A stretch of DNA of 64,000 bases from Colius striatus (Eukaryota; Chordata; Aves; Coliiformes; Coliidae). Below the pieces are notes generated by a model, which searched no databases, was not told the DNA's origin, and worked only from the letters and a program-made list of their open reading frames with translations. The stretch covers positions 7,600,001 through 7,664,000 of the forward strand of contig NC_084774.1 of the NCBI RefSeq assembly GCF_028858725.1. The letters are read 5' to 3'. The translations under genes and the position numbers were made by a program. The first letter of the stretch is position 1; each line of letters starts with the position of its first letter. Positions 1 through 13,500 of the stretch are shown piece after piece.

Positions 1-161
1 TAAGAAATGATCAACTTAATCTGCGTTACATATGCTGAAGCAGAAAGCATTAGTTATACCACTAAGACTCATCCACCTGCACCTTAAGCAACAGAATTAA
101 CAAGATACAATGCATTACACACAATTGATTTTGTGTATTCTGTCCATTGGCCTATTTTTAG

Positions 162-3100
162 ATTAATGGAAATGATAATGATAATGGAGTTCTCCTGGGA
201 AAATGGCAAGGAAGTTTCCATTCACATGAGAATCCATCCAGATGGGATGGCAGCGTGGTAATCCTCCAGAAATGGCGTCAGGACAACTATAAGCCTGTTC
301 AATATGGCCAGTGCTGGGTTTTTGCAGGTGTTATGTGTACAGGTAAGCTTTAAGAACAGAGGACTGTGGCAAAATGGAAGCATTTGTGGGTTTTAAGGGT
401 TACAAAGCAACTAATTCTACAAGAGGAACAGCTCTCTGGAAACACTGAAGAATCACAAAATATTTAAGCGTAACTTTGTGTTTCAGATATCCCTGTTCAT
501 TGAACTGACTGTGTATGTGGGTTTTGTGGTTTGTTTTTTGTTTTGTTTTTTTTTTTTAATATACATTTCAGTTCTGAGGTGCTTGGGGATTCCAACTCGC
601 TTGGTTTCAAATTTTAACTCCGCCCATGACGTGGATAGAAACCTGAGTATTGATAAATACTATGACAGCTCTGGAAAGAGTCTTAATATCGGCAAGGATT
701 CCACATGGTAAATATTTTTTGGCATCTCAACAATAGAGTATTTATGAGACTTTATGAATGCTAGTAGTACAAAAGCAACCAAGTAGACAAAATTTAAGTA
801 TCTATATTAATATACTAGACACCCATTTGAAAAGAAAACATACTTAATACTTTTGAGAGCAGTTCTTTTAAACAGTCAGCCCAATCTTTTGCAGTCCCTG
901 ACCTAAAACAAGTTGCAACTTTAACAAGTATGTTTCCATTGACAACATACCAGCTTTCAAAGTTCTGTTAATTACTGACACATAACCAGTCTGTTCTTCA
1001 TAACACAGCTGTACACCTTCTGTGCTCTTAACTGGTGTACAGCTGCTGTAACTTTCTCTCATCAAACATCCGAAGCCTATGTTTCTCAGCTTGGTCTGTC
1101 ATCCTCCCCAGATAGATAGGGGCCTCCCCAAAAAGTTTTCCAGCCCTCCTTTACTCGTGAGAGTCGAAAAAGAACAATTGCAACACTCTCCAGACTTGGT
1201 TACTGGACATTGTAGTGCTGTGAACTGCAAGTGACCCATGATCATCAATCAAGCCCCAGAATTTGAGTAGCCAAAGAAACGTGATATTCTTTAACACCAA
1301 TTTATACATCAGTTGCCCTCCAGTTTTAAAACTTTTACTGTACAGCAACTCCACTTTTCATATAATTTAGTTCAATATCTCTGTATACACTAGGCTTTAC
1401 CAGAAGTATTGTCCTTACTTTGCTTCCTTTCACTGACCATATGTGATCAAAGGATATTAGAAGTCTTTTATCTCTTAACTTTCCTAAAAGCATTAGCTTC
1501 TAAACAAATTCAGCCAATGTATCTTTTCTGGATCCTCTTGTGACCTATCTTTTACCAATCTTCTGTGCTATTCCTTCCTTTCAGAGTTTGTGGAACTCAT
1601 TACCACCAGATGGTGCAGAAAACAAAGCTAAGAGTTTTTAAACTGGACAAAATAAATTAATGGAGATTAAGATGACGAATGACCCTTAAAACCTATGGCC
1701 TCGTAACAACTAATTCAGAAAGTCCCTAGTTCTGATTGCAAGAAATCATAGAGCATATCAAGGGAAGGGTCATTCTCTTTAGATGCTGTTCTGTGTCCTT
1801 CTAGACATCTGCTGCTGCATACTTCCATAGATGGACTATTAGACTTCATAAGCATTTTATCTGACCCAGTATAGCTATTTTTTTGTTTCTGTTTAAACAA
1901 AGCCTTTCCAGCACTTGAAGGTTACCAAACCCAGTCACCACGTGTTGCTTAAATCTTGTAATATTTGTTCGTATTTGGTACAAAGCGAGCTGTTAACATC
2001 TATATTCACTCCATCCCTGCCTTGAGGTCTACAACTCAAAAGCAGGCAGTAAATCTGTCCTTCAAAAGAGGCAGTGAATTGCTGTAATTACACAACTTGT
2101 ATCACATCTTGGAGTATCTTTAAACTCAAAATTCCCTACTCCTTTCAAAATGCAAGTTTATATGATTCTGTATTGCTAAGCCTTCTAGTGATTGTTCTTT
2201 GCCTTCAGGGATTATCACGTCTGGAATGAAAGCTGGTTCATTCGCCCAGACCTGGGAACATCATACAATGGATGGCAGGTTTTAGATGCAACTCCACAAG
2301 AACAAAGCAAAGGTAACAGTTTAAGTTCTTAGCATGACTTAGCATTCCTTCTCCAAACTAAGCAGGACTAAAAGTGTTACTTCTTTTTTTCCTCCCCGTT
2401 TAGGATTATTTCAGTGTGGTCCTGCATCTGTCATAGCCATCAAAGAAGGTGATGTAGACTTGGACTATGACACCTTATTTGTGTATACAGAGGTGAACGC
2501 TGATTGCAACAGATGGATTGTATACAATGATGGAACTAAGAAAAGAGTTTATTGTGATACCGAAATAATTGGCAGGTTTATCAGCACCAAAGCTGTGGGC
2601 AGCAATTCCCGTGTGGATGTCACCTATAACTACAAATATCCAGAAGGTAAAGGAATTGTCACAAATTATCTCGTTATCACAGTTATCACCTACTGAATTC
2701 TTGGTGCTAACAGATGAAGCTGGGATAGGTAACCTGTCTTGTTTGAACATCTCTCCCCTCCCTTCAGAAAATATTTACTCAAACAGCAAGGGGACTAAAG
2801 TTCTATTCATCTGTACTTAATAAAGCAGCAAAGGTTAAGAACTGCATAGCCATAAGTTTGCAGGAATATTTTTTTCTTCCATCATAAATTTAGTACCTAC
2901 ATCTTTCCATCTTTTTTAAATATAGTTACAGATTTCATATAACAATTTGTTTTAATGTTTGTGACTCAAAGTCCTAAAAAAAAACCAAAACAAAACAAAA
3001 AACATGTTTAACTTTTTAAAAGTTTCCTATTCAGAATCAACACCCCCTTCCCTTCTTGATATTTAAGCAAGAGACTGGCTATCACCAGATTAGCAAAGCA

Positions 3101-6100
3101 ACATTTATCACACTACTTCATGTTCTGAACAAAAGACATCTTGCAACTTAAAAAGAAATGCATCAGGTTTCATTTCTGTTACTTATTCATCTGATCACAG
3201 CACACTTATTACTTTCTTCTGAAAAGCCTGAACAGAAGCCTAAGAAAAATATGGGGAACTTTCAGGTATTACATATTTCTGGCTAATGTGGGGCTGATAA
3301 CCTGTATGGTTCTGAAAGCCTTTACAAAGAGAAGATACAATGACAACAAAAGATTTAGACTCACTGAATTCTCTCCTTTGGCCAGGTTCTGCTGAGGAAA
3401 GACGAGTTTATAAAAAGGCCTTGGCAAAGATATTTGGATCAAATATCACAGCGGGACACACAGAGTCTCCAGATGCAAGATCTTCAGAGCCAGTTCGAAA
3501 CCCTGGAATCTCTGGGAAATTCAAGTTGGCTGAACCTCCAGTGTTTGGCAAAGACATTACTCTAATTTTACTTCTCAATAATCTAACGTCTGACCACAAG
3601 ACTGTGAAGGTGGACTTGAGTGCGTCAACCATTCTGTACACAAGGAGAACGGTGGCTGAGATCCTGAAGGCAACAACTTCTGTGGAACTTGGTTCTAAAC
3701 AAGGTATCTTTCAATGTTCCCAAGGAGCCAATATAGCCCCCTTCTTAGCTACATGAAGGCAACTGGAAGGAAGAATCATCAGCATCATATCTATATCAGC
3801 CTTGCAGTGCATCCACTTTTTCCAGCTCTTTCTAGCATTGTTTAAGACTACTTTTTACAGGATTTATTTTTTTCTCTGAAAATTTTCACTAGTTCAAACC
3901 AGGAATGGAAAGTCTCCTGAAATGCTATGTATAAGGCTACATTTCTACTACTGTTCCAGAAGCGACACTATATCTATAGATATGTATGTGGGTCCATCTG
4001 CGCATGGTGATTATTACATACGTAGGAACACATTTTACTCTTGACAAACAAGAAGAGTCTGATGTGCCATTGTGGCCAATGGCAGCCTGGGGTGTATTAG
4101 AAGGGCTGTGTTTAGTAGGTGGAGAGAGGTTCTTCTCCCCCTCCACTCTGCCTTTGTGAGACCGCATCTAGAATACTGTGTCCAGTTCTGGGCCCCTCAG
4201 TTCAAGAAGGACAGGGAGCTGCTGGAGAGAGTTCAGCACAGGGCCACAAAGATGATGAGGGAAGTAGAGCATCTCCCTTATGATGGAAGGCTGAGGGAGC
4301 CGAGGTTCTTCAGCTTGGAAAAGAGGAGACTGAGGGGTGACCTCATTAACATTCACAAATACATACAGGGCAGGTGTCAGGAGGATGGAGCCAGGCTGTT
4401 CTCAGTGGTGTCCAGTGATACGCCAAGGGGTAATGGGTACAAGCTAGCATATAAGAGCTTCCAAAGAATCATAAGGAAAAACTTCTTAACACAAAAAAAC
4501 ACTTTAATATAAACCAACTAGGGCAAAGGTTAAAAGTTACAGAATTTCTCTTTATGAAGAGTTAAGGCTACCAAAACTATTGTGGAGATCTCTTTTGTTC
4601 CCAAGGGCTACAAAGGCAAACATTTTTTTCCATACGCAGCAGAAAAGTTATACAACTACAATAATCACTTGAACAGATCATTTGAAAAGGATCTCTGTGA
4701 AACCCAACTCAAACTGTCACCTTGACTAAGGTAGAAGGACATAATGGGTTAAAACTGTTATACCTTTAATTGTAAGAAATACTAAGGGACAGCAATCCAG
4801 TGAAATGCAGATGAGCGGATTTTGTCAGTATTAGGCCAAAAGCCTCCATTCAAAATTGTAAAGGTCAAATGACTTAAAGTGGAAAAGGATAACCAGAGAA
4901 GGGAAATACACCATCAGTCTCACAAGGAAGAGATATAAATAGACTCCATCTATCTTATCTTCTGTTCTCTGTAATTTCAAAAATTCTCAAAATAACTCTT
5001 TTCTTTAGCATTGAGAATGTAATGGTTTCTAAATATGTCTGAATTCCAGGGAAACATATCCGGTTAAAGATCCCTTATTCTTATTATGGAAAATATCTGA
5101 CTACTGACAAAAGGATCCAAGTTACCGCTCTATGTGAAGTCATGCACATGCATGGAGTAAAGTTGCTGGTGGAGAAGACAATCATTTTGGAGGACACAAA
5201 CATTATCATTAAGGTAAACAATTACCTCCCTGATATCCTGAACAGAAAGAACTAAAGGCCCTTGCTGGAGCTCACATCTTAAGATAATAATCTGGGGATA
5301 GATGCATTAATTTATGCTGTAATTTCAGATGTTGCCCTAAAATTCTGCCTGCTTGAGAATGTAAGCATGAAAGAGACGTTTCCGAATCTTTGTCTGAATT
5401 GGCTCCCTATTCTCCAGAACCCTTCTGTCACTTTGAGTCACATGTCGCTGCTCTAAGTTCACAGAACTTGTTTTCATTGAACCTATATTCTAGTTGTCAG
5501 GTGCTTGTGTTGCTGTTTAACAACTTTGCCAACTCCCAAAATATAGACCTAAACATTTAATTCTAATCTATATTAGTCCCAGTTTACATCGTTTTAACAC
5601 TTTAATCATAATCAATGATACGCCAAAAAAGCTACTCAGCAACCCAAAGATGAGACAGGTTTAGCAAGATGTGCCTCGGGGCTGTTTTTCACTGAAAATG
5701 TGCCCAAAACATTGTATACAGCTTGACAGCACCAGTTAGCTAATACAAAATCCATCTTCAAGTTTTAGGCTAAACTTCACTGCTACTACCCATCTCTTTC
5801 ATCCTCAAACATGAGAGATAGTCTGCCTAAAGTTTGACTGATACCCGACTCCAGAAAAGTATAAAACAGTGAATGACCAGAAACGTGTCTGTCATTTAGA
5901 TTCCTCGGCGAGCTGTAGTGAACAAAGCTGTTACCCTAGAGATCTCATATGCCAATCCCCTCCCTGAACCCGTGAACCACTGTGTACTACTAGTGACTCT
6001 GATGAATCAACAGGTCAAGATACGGTAAGTGAAAGCTGTACCGTTTACTCTAGTGCTTCTAACGTGACCAAGAACAGGTCTAGTTTCTCAAGAAGAAAAA

Positions 6101-7057
6101 AAATCATGGTTGAATTATTTTTCACATTTTCTATTTGTGAAATTAAAAATGTCACCAAATATATATTGAGATACTATTATTTTGCAATCATGTTTGTTGT
6201 TTTTTCTTCATGTAGGAGCTCATTTAACAAAAAACTGCTACATTGTTCTTTCCAGGGAAAGCTAATGCGCACGTCAAATTATTTTGTGCCTCTGATATTT
6301 CTTCTACAGCTTGGTTTTCTGTTTCTATTTTTATATATAGTATCCTAAGACTACAAAAATAAGTCTGAGATAAAGCAAACAAATAAGACACTGCCATAGC
6401 TCCCCTTGGTTTGGAAAGTTTTTTTCCTAAAGCTTGTTTTATTATAAAACGGGCTTACATTTAATGGCTCTGCAAATATTTGGACATAATAATCCATAAA
6501 AATAGGGAACACATTATTCCAGTGAAAGACTAAGCCAATTTAAGCCAAAAGGAGACATAAAACAAAGCACTCTAGCTATTAGAAAAATTGTATTATTGCC
6601 AAAATGGCTATGACCCAAACAGGCATCAGACAGAGTGCTGATCTGTGTCATTATACTTTTTCTATTCTGAGTTGACCATCCAAACTTGTAGCACTTCCCA
6701 TTTCCATCATTCTATTCGAGGGTGAAGATGGTACTACCTTTTCTTATTTCCTAGTCTACACAAAGCCTCAAACCCTTAGCAATTCTTAAAACTCAAGCCT
6801 GGGTCTCAAGTAACCTAGCTATCACGCAGCTCGGCTTTTTGGGAATCTCAAGGAAAGACAATGCAAGCCTGAATTAATTTAGATTTTTTTTCTTGTTTTT
6901 TTTCAGTCTGGCACCACTGGCACCGAGGCAGAGATCAAAAATTTATTTTGAATTTACACCTCGCAGGACTGGGCCATTACAGCTGCAAGTAGACTTCTCT
7001 TGTGACAAATTTTCACACATCAAGGGATTTGTAACCATCTCGGTAGCACCTGCGTAA
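162..7057 (+). CDS. TGM3-like protein-glutamine gamma-glutamyltransferase, gene A (5' partial)
   Basis: Calcium-dependent transglutaminase that would form epsilon-(gamma-glutamyl)lysine crosslinks. Exons read as 162-342, 572-707, 2209-2312, 2404-2646, 3386-3703, 5050-5213, 5900-6024 and 6907-7057; all have AG/GT borders and the phases join to 473 codons ending in TAA. What is visible is most of the catalytic core and both C-terminal beta-barrels; the N-terminal sandwich exons lie left of the window. Active-site residues are present: Cys in YGQCWVF (codon 312-314), His in YHVW (2216-2218), Asp in QVLD (2285-2287), plus the conserved Trp in LLGKW. The calcium site-3 pattern of TGM3 (D-x-D-x-N-x-S) is intact in HDVDRNLS. 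Wording such as [15 protein letters not shown] and [12 protein letters not shown] is closest to TGM3/TGM6 rather than TGM5 or TGM2. It is paired in tandem with gene B. No stop or frameshift was seen, so it looks functional. TGM3 versus TGM6 versus a sauropsid-specific paralogue cannot be decided here. Confidence 0.9.
4071..4492 (+). mobile_element. CR1 LINE fragment (3' part of ORF2)
   Basis: Lies in the intron between 3703 and 5050 of gene A, in sense orientation. The translated strand shows the typical CR1 reverse-transcriptase C-terminal wording ([11 protein letters not shown], then [13 protein letters not shown]). Truncated at both ends; the usual CR1 3' tail is missing or decayed. Confidence 0.85.
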
Positions 7058-7372
7058 CGTGATGGAATCAATCTCCTACTTTAGAGTTAAGGAAACAAGA
7101 CATTATCATCTACACAGGACAGTGATGACAGCAAGAACCTTTCCACAAAAATCGACCTCTTACGTTGCAGGTCTCCTGCTTTCATAGTGCTTAATTATTT
7201 ATTCTCCAATTGAATTTCCTTTTTTTGTCCACTCCTTGAAAAATGAAGCCCTTTCCTTTTAGAAATAGTTTTGCTGCTTTATCAAATCTCTTTGTGTCAA
7301 GCTCCCAGTTTTGACTTTTCCATCAGATAATTAAAAGTCTCTTTCTAATTCTAATACATCCCACTTGTCAGC

Positions 7373-7378
7373 AATAAA
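7373..7378 (+). promoter_or_regulatory. Polyadenylation signal of TGM3-like gene A
   Basis: AATAAA about 315 bases after the stop codon, giving a short 3' UTR. It is the first canonical hexamer I see downstream of the stop. Confidence 0.65.
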
Positions 7379-7989
7379 ATCTATTCATAACTGTATTTTT
7401 TGTAATTACTTGTACATTCCATGGAAATATGAGAAATCACAAGATAGAGAAAAGTTCTTTATCATTCATTTCACAAACTTCTGACCTTGTAAGAAAGTAG
7501 AACATTTCTTCTCTTGGTCATTTATTTTGTGCACTTTTTGACACTGATAAGTCTTTGTCAAAGGAGGCAAAAAGCCTACCAAGTCTGAAAAAAGTAATGT
7601 TTGGGGTCCACGCCAACAATGTTTTTGTACTCAGAGAGCACAGGCCTGTCACAGAGTGGACAACACACGTACATATTCAAAAAAGCAACTTAATTCCTAT
7701 TCAACACGACAGAGTCCCAAGAACCAAAGCATAGGGCAAGTCTTGCATTAATATGGAAGCCTAGTACCATAAGCTAACACTTTGTGCCCACCAGCCTAAG
7801 GCTACTGGAGATGAGGAACACAGTTGTCTTCAAACTTTCCTCATGTAACTTATTCATAGGCAGCCCTTCCTATGCACCTCTGTCACAGTTCTTGCACACA
7901 GCTGTCTCTTTTGTGGGTTCCTGATCCTAACATAACATCACCCGAAACACACTTTCAAATAGCCTTAAGGATTCTCTATTACTGCAGGT

Positions 7990-9620
7990 AATGTAGCCTC
8001 TCCAGGGACTGCTATGAAAGCTAATGCCTGACAGGGCACAGTAACCACCATCTTTCCGTTCCATCATCTTTCTGGGGATGGAGGTGAGGCTGACCACTCT
8101 GTAGTTACCCAGGTCTTCCTTCTTACCCTTTTTGAAGACTGGAGTGACATTTGCTCTCCTTCAGCCCTCAGACACCTCTCCTGTTCTCCACGACTTACTG
8201 AAAATGATGGGAGTGTGGTTCAGCAATGACTGCCACCAGCTCCCTCAGCACCCACAGGTGCATCCCATTGGGGCCCACGGATGTACGTACATCCAGACTC
8301 CTCATCTGATCCTTAACCCAGTCCTCATCAACTAAACAAAAATCCTCCTTTAACCTGACTTCCTCTGGAGTCTCCTGAGGACAGTCTCCAGCAGTATAGA
8401 CAGAGGCAAAGAAGGCATTCAGTAACTCTGCCTTCTCTGTATCCTCTGTCACCAGGGCACCCACATCAGCACTGGGCCTACATTGCCTCTAGGATTAATC
8501 TGCAATGTATTTGAAGAAGCCCTTCTTGTTGTCCTTGACCTCCCTTGCAAGGTGCAACTCAAACGAGGCTTTAGCTTTCCTAGTTGCCTCCCTACATCCT
8601 CTGCCAACAGCCCTACGTTCATCTCAAGTGGCCATCCCTTCTTTCCATGATCTATATACTCTCTTCTTGCACTTGAGTTTGTTCAACAGTTCCCTGTTTA
8701 ACCATGTGGATCTCCTGGCTCCCTTGCTTGATTTCTTACCCGCTGGGAGGCTCTGATCCCGAGCCTGCAAAAAGTGATCTTTGAACCAACTATCTTGGGC
8801 CCGTTTATCCTCCAACACCCTGTCCCACGAGATGTCCCCTAGTAACTGCTTGAAAAGGCCAAAGTTGGCCCTTCTAAAGTCCAGGGTTACAATCTTGCTT
8901 GGTATTCTGTTCCTACCACAGAAGATCTTGAACTCCACTATCTTGTGGTCATTGCAGCCATGGCTGCCCTCAACCTTCACTGCTTCAGCCAGACCCTGCT
9001 TGTTTATGAGTACAAGATTCAGTAGTGCCCCTCTCCTAGTTGGTATATCCATCATTTGATGCACTGAAGGAACCTCCTGGACTGTAAGTGACTAGCTGTG
9101 TGGGTGTTCCCGCAGATGCCTGGGTAGTTCAAATCCCCCATGAGCACCAGGGCCTATGATCTTGAGGCTGCTCCCAGCTGCCTGTAGAAGGCCTCATCAA
9201 CTTCCCCATCCTGATCAGGTGGTCTGTAACAGACACCCACAACAGTGTCACACACCCTAGCCTGCCCCTTAATTCTAACCCACAAACTCTCAACTTGCCC
9301 CTCATCCTCACCTGGACAGAATTCAGTATATTCTAGCTGCTCTTTCACATAAAGAGCAACTCCACCACCTCACCTTGCTGGCCTGTCTTTCCTAGAAAGG
9401 ACATAGCCATCCATGACCACATTCCAGTCATGTGAGCTGTCCCACCATGTCTCTGCTATAGCCACAAAATCATAATCCCTTGCCCATACACAGACTCCTC
9501 CTGTTTATTCCCCATGCTACGTGCATTGGTATCAAGGCATTTCAAGAAGGAACAGGGTATCACCTCAGGTCAGGGCACGTTTCTAGCCAAATTGTCATGC
9601 AGGACGAGGGAGCTCCGAGA
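7990..9620 (-). mobile_element. CR1 LINE fragment (endonuclease to start of reverse transcriptase)
   Basis: Fills most of the space between the two TGM3-like genes. On the minus strand, from high to low coordinates, decayed reading frames give the start of the APE-type endonuclease (NARSMGNKQEE near 9540), the VGVCYRPPDQ motif (about 9220), the endonuclease C-terminus (DFRRANFG near 8870), and the entry to the RT domain (VFKKGKKEDLGNYR near 8120). Many frameshifts and stops make it a dead copy. The 3' half of CR1 is absent, so this is an internal remnant rather than a simple 5'-truncated insertion. Edges are approximate. Confidence 0.85.
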
Positions 9621-10415
9621 GTGGAGAAGAGAGTATGTGTAAATAGAGTGGGCAAGGCTCACACCAGAACAGCTCTGTAGCTTGCTCCAGGGCCCAACTT
9701 GAAGATGCCATACTAAATAGCTACGCAGAAACTGTGTACGTGTATTTTGAACACCAAACTGTGATGAAGAAAAAAAATATTAAAACCAGAGGCAGCTATT
9801 AAACACTCCTTGGTATCTAGAAGAATTTCCTGATGCACAGGTGACTGCAGAAAAATGCCCTCCCGGTAGGATTTATTGCTTCTTATTATAGGTAATCAAG
9901 TCAGGAGCAGATAATGAGAACCTCGCAACTCTGTATGCTTCCATGAAAGAATGAATTCTATGCAATTATGTGGAATGTCTTTAAGGCAGACCTGCCTTGA
10001 AAAAAAAAAAAAGTAGTTTATGCTATGCAAAGTCATGATGCTACTAATAGTAACAAATCTACTCAGGTCACTCCATGTCCCATATATCCACGTTGTACAA
10101 TATGTATATTTGTCTGTAACTGCTCTCTGTACGTAAAGCCTCCAAAACCCTAAATGGACACAAACCACACCACTCAAAACTCAATTTCTTCTATCTACTT
10201 AAGATTCTATTTCCTTCATTAGATCCAACTTGTGAGGTTTTCCTCTCTTAGGAGTTAAGACACCAGGACACTGTTTATCATATTTCTGTAGCTAATCACT
10301 GGGTTTAAATAAAGTATAATTACATTCAACATTGAGCAATTAAACTAGTCATGATGCTCACATAGGACACTACCACCAAAACAGTAACTAGCAACCACGA
10401 GCCACACCCAGTTTG
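9621..10415. other. Intergenic, nothing recognised
   Basis: AT-rich unique-looking DNA between the CR1 remnant and the promoter of the second transglutaminase gene. Open frames here are short and have no family resemblance. Confidence 0.5.
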
Positions 10416-10421
10416 TATAAA
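10416..10421 (+). promoter_or_regulatory. Putative TATA box of TGM3-like gene B
   Basis: TATAAA 140 bases upstream of the start codon. Transcription would begin near 10446, giving a 5' UTR of about 110 bases. The distance suits a TATA promoter, but a TATAAA in AT-rich DNA can be chance. Confidence 0.45.
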
Positions 10422-10555
10422 CTCCACCTTATGTAGCGAAGTCAAGAGCCCTAAGCTTTTCATTAGGATTCAGAAGAGGACTCAGAATGCTCTAGCACAC
10501 TTTTGTACCTGTAACTTGAACTACACGCAAGTGTGGAAAAGAAGAAAGAAACCTT

Positions 10556-13500
10556 ATGGCAGGTAAGTTAAAAGCAGCCTGATTGCTCCAGATATCACTC
10601 TTCCAATACAGATGAGTGATATTTTCTTAGAAAACAGGCTAAATTACGTGTAGTTGTTCTCTTGGCAATTTAGCCCTTTTTAAGTTTAATGCGTTGGTGG
10701 TTTATTTTACTTTAACTGATTTATTTACTTTTTTAATAACATGGGTCTTGGACATACTCTTCTGCCCTGTAACAGGAAAAAGTAGTAAGAAAATATTTTT
10801 CTATCATAACCATTAACTACCCTATACAATGCTTTTGCAAACACCTAACCAACACCAACACTGACTAGTGATCTGGACAACAATCTGCCACACAGAAGTC
10901 CCATGCTCTAATCCCTCACTAACGTTGAACTGATGTCTGGCCTTAGGTCACTTGATAGCCTCAGCACTGACATGTTCATTGCCCTGTACAGTGACTATGT
11001 TAGCCTGTGTGCTGCTTTGTCGATCCCAGCATCTATGTATTACATTGCATGTGCTCTCACTCTCACATTGACTGGAAGTATCTCCAGTTGAACAGATGTG
11101 TCATAATACACACACACTGTGCTAGTTTTGGCCGGGATAGATTCTTCACAGCAGCTAGTATGGGGCTATGTTTTGGATTTGTGCTGAAAACAGTGCTGAT
11201 AACACAGTGGTGTTTTAGTTGTTGCTGGGCAGCACTTACACAGAGTCGAGACATTTTCTGCTTCTCACTCCACCTCATGAGCAAGCAGGCTAAGGGTGCA
11301 AGAGGAGCTGGGAGGAGATACAGCTGGACCCCAACTGACCAAACAGATATCTCAGACCATATGATGTTGTGCTCAGCATATAAAGCTGAGAGGAGGAGGA
11401 AGGGGGGGGATGTTCAGAGTTACAGTGTTTGCCTTCCCGAGTAATTGTTACGCATGACAGAGCCCTGCTGTCCTGGAGATAGCTGAACACCTGCCTGCCC
11501 ATGGGAAGCAGTGAATGAGTTCCTTGTTTTGCTTTGCTCATGGGCATGGCTCTTGCTTTACCTCAAGAGTTTTCTCACCTTTTTCTGATTCTCTCTCCTG
11601 TCCCACCAGAGAGTAAGTGTCTGTGCAGGGCTAAGTTGCCAGATGCGGTTAAACTATGACAAACACAGAGGCTATCTACAATTTAGCCTAAGAATTGTTT
11701 CTGTTATAGCTTCATCTTCTTACGAGAGGCAACAAGAACCCTGTGTCCATAATGATCAGCATTTTCAGCAACGATCACTGACTCTGCAGATTTTTGCTTA
11801 TAAGCACGCTCCCAATGTCTGTCCGTTAGAGGATAAACACTTCACCAAAGTTTTAGATGTTTGTCTAATTGTACATTGACAGAATTATTTAAAACAGTTT
11901 TCCAACAGAGACCCTGTGAGGATCAAAACAAGGAGAAGCTTGAAATTTTCATGGACAAAAGTTCGTATCGGGCTTTATTTTCTCTTGCCCCATATGTAAA
12001 ATATTTTTTTCCAGTCTCCTGCAAATATTCACTAGAAATGTCTGTGTAACCATTAACTTTGAAAAAAAACCAACCCAACCTATTAATGCTAACCAATGAT
12101 AGCTACTTCATTCTTTACCCTTCCTGCTTCTCCAAGGGTGCCCTCTTACTCTGTTGCACCTCTTGCCTTTGCCTGTCCTTCCACTCTGAAAGTAGCGCTG
12201 CTTAGATTAAATGTCAGAACCCCATTAGCATCAAACCCATGGCTCAGTTGCTAGCAGATTCTATGTGTGCTACATTTATTTAATCATGCAAAATGCTCCC
12301 AAGTTATCTGCATCACTGCACAGCTAATGACGTGTATGCTTTTCATCATAACTTGCACATGTCAGGATACACAGTGGTAGGAACTGTGCAAGTTGCAAAG
12401 CTAACTTCTTTTCAAACTCTGAGCCCAACTGCCCTTCAGAAACACATTCTAATTCACTGTTAAATTAGAGGACTTGATGTTAGGAATGCTCTTTTCTGTA
12501 GGCCCTTTTCAATTAAACTTATTCAGTTCAATTTTCACTTAAAGGTCAGGAAAATAAAATGATGATGCAAGTGAGATTTTCCAGACGTTTTACATCAGAT
12601 GACTCAAACATCACACTCTTATCAATGGAATCTTTATTCGCCAAGTAACATATCTGAAACAAGACTCTTAACAGAAAAAACTCAAACACATTTATCCTGA
12701 CCAACTACGGGAAAGCAACTTGCTCCACGTCCTTACTGCAACCTCTGAACTGCATGTGCACGTTCATATTTCTTCTAAAAAGTTGAAATATTAGTATAAT
12801 TATGACCACATCAAGACTTCACAAAATATAATTCTGTGCTGCAAACGTAGTGGAAAACTCAAATCCCACACACTCTTTCTACAGTAGAACCATGCAGATT
12901 CCATCAAACCTGAACCTCATTCCAAGCGATTCAAGGTGGTGTTAAACCAAGTCCTGCCTCTTAGTTCAACAAAACTATGGAAGCGTTGCTTACGTGACCA
13001 TTAGCTGGCAAAGGGTTAACATGTTCTAGTGATGGCAGGAAGTTTTCTTCAAAAGAAATTCCACCATATTAGCACACTGGAGAAAGGTATCTCACCAAAC
13101 ACATGTTAATCGTACTGCGATCTATACTTTTCCTGCTTTGTTTTGTTTGGTTGATTGTGTTTTCAACTGAGGAACAAGAAAAGTTGAAAGTTTTTATAAT
13201 CTGTGCTTCAGCATCTCATTTTCAATAGTAGGCAACCTATCACAATACAAAAGAGCAACTCATAGTACTACCTCAAGATACACCACTCCTGATCCTACCA
13301 TCAGTCTTCTGCTGGTTATCTTTTTCCAACAGTGTGTGAAAAAACACACACCTTCAAGCAACAAGATATTAAATTAAATGAGATACAAGATAGGTAAGAA
13401 CATAACATGCGTGTTTGACAATGAAGATAGAAGCCTCCTATTCATCATCTGTCATACAGTATTTCCAGGATAAGGCATGCACTTGCTTGTAAGAGTTTTA

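Noticed and set aside
162-7057. Gene A as a pseudogene
   Set aside because: All eight visible exons have intact frames, splice sites and catalytic residues; it is only cut by the window edge.
8195-9348. Endonuclease and RT-like peptides on the minus strand as possible active retrotransposon
   Set aside because: Frames are broken by many stops and shifts, and the 3' half of CR1 is missing; a dead remnant.
11007-11444. 145-codon frame that could look like a small gene
   Set aside because: Most of it lies inside the solo LTR at 11118-11661; no retroviral or cellular protein similarity.
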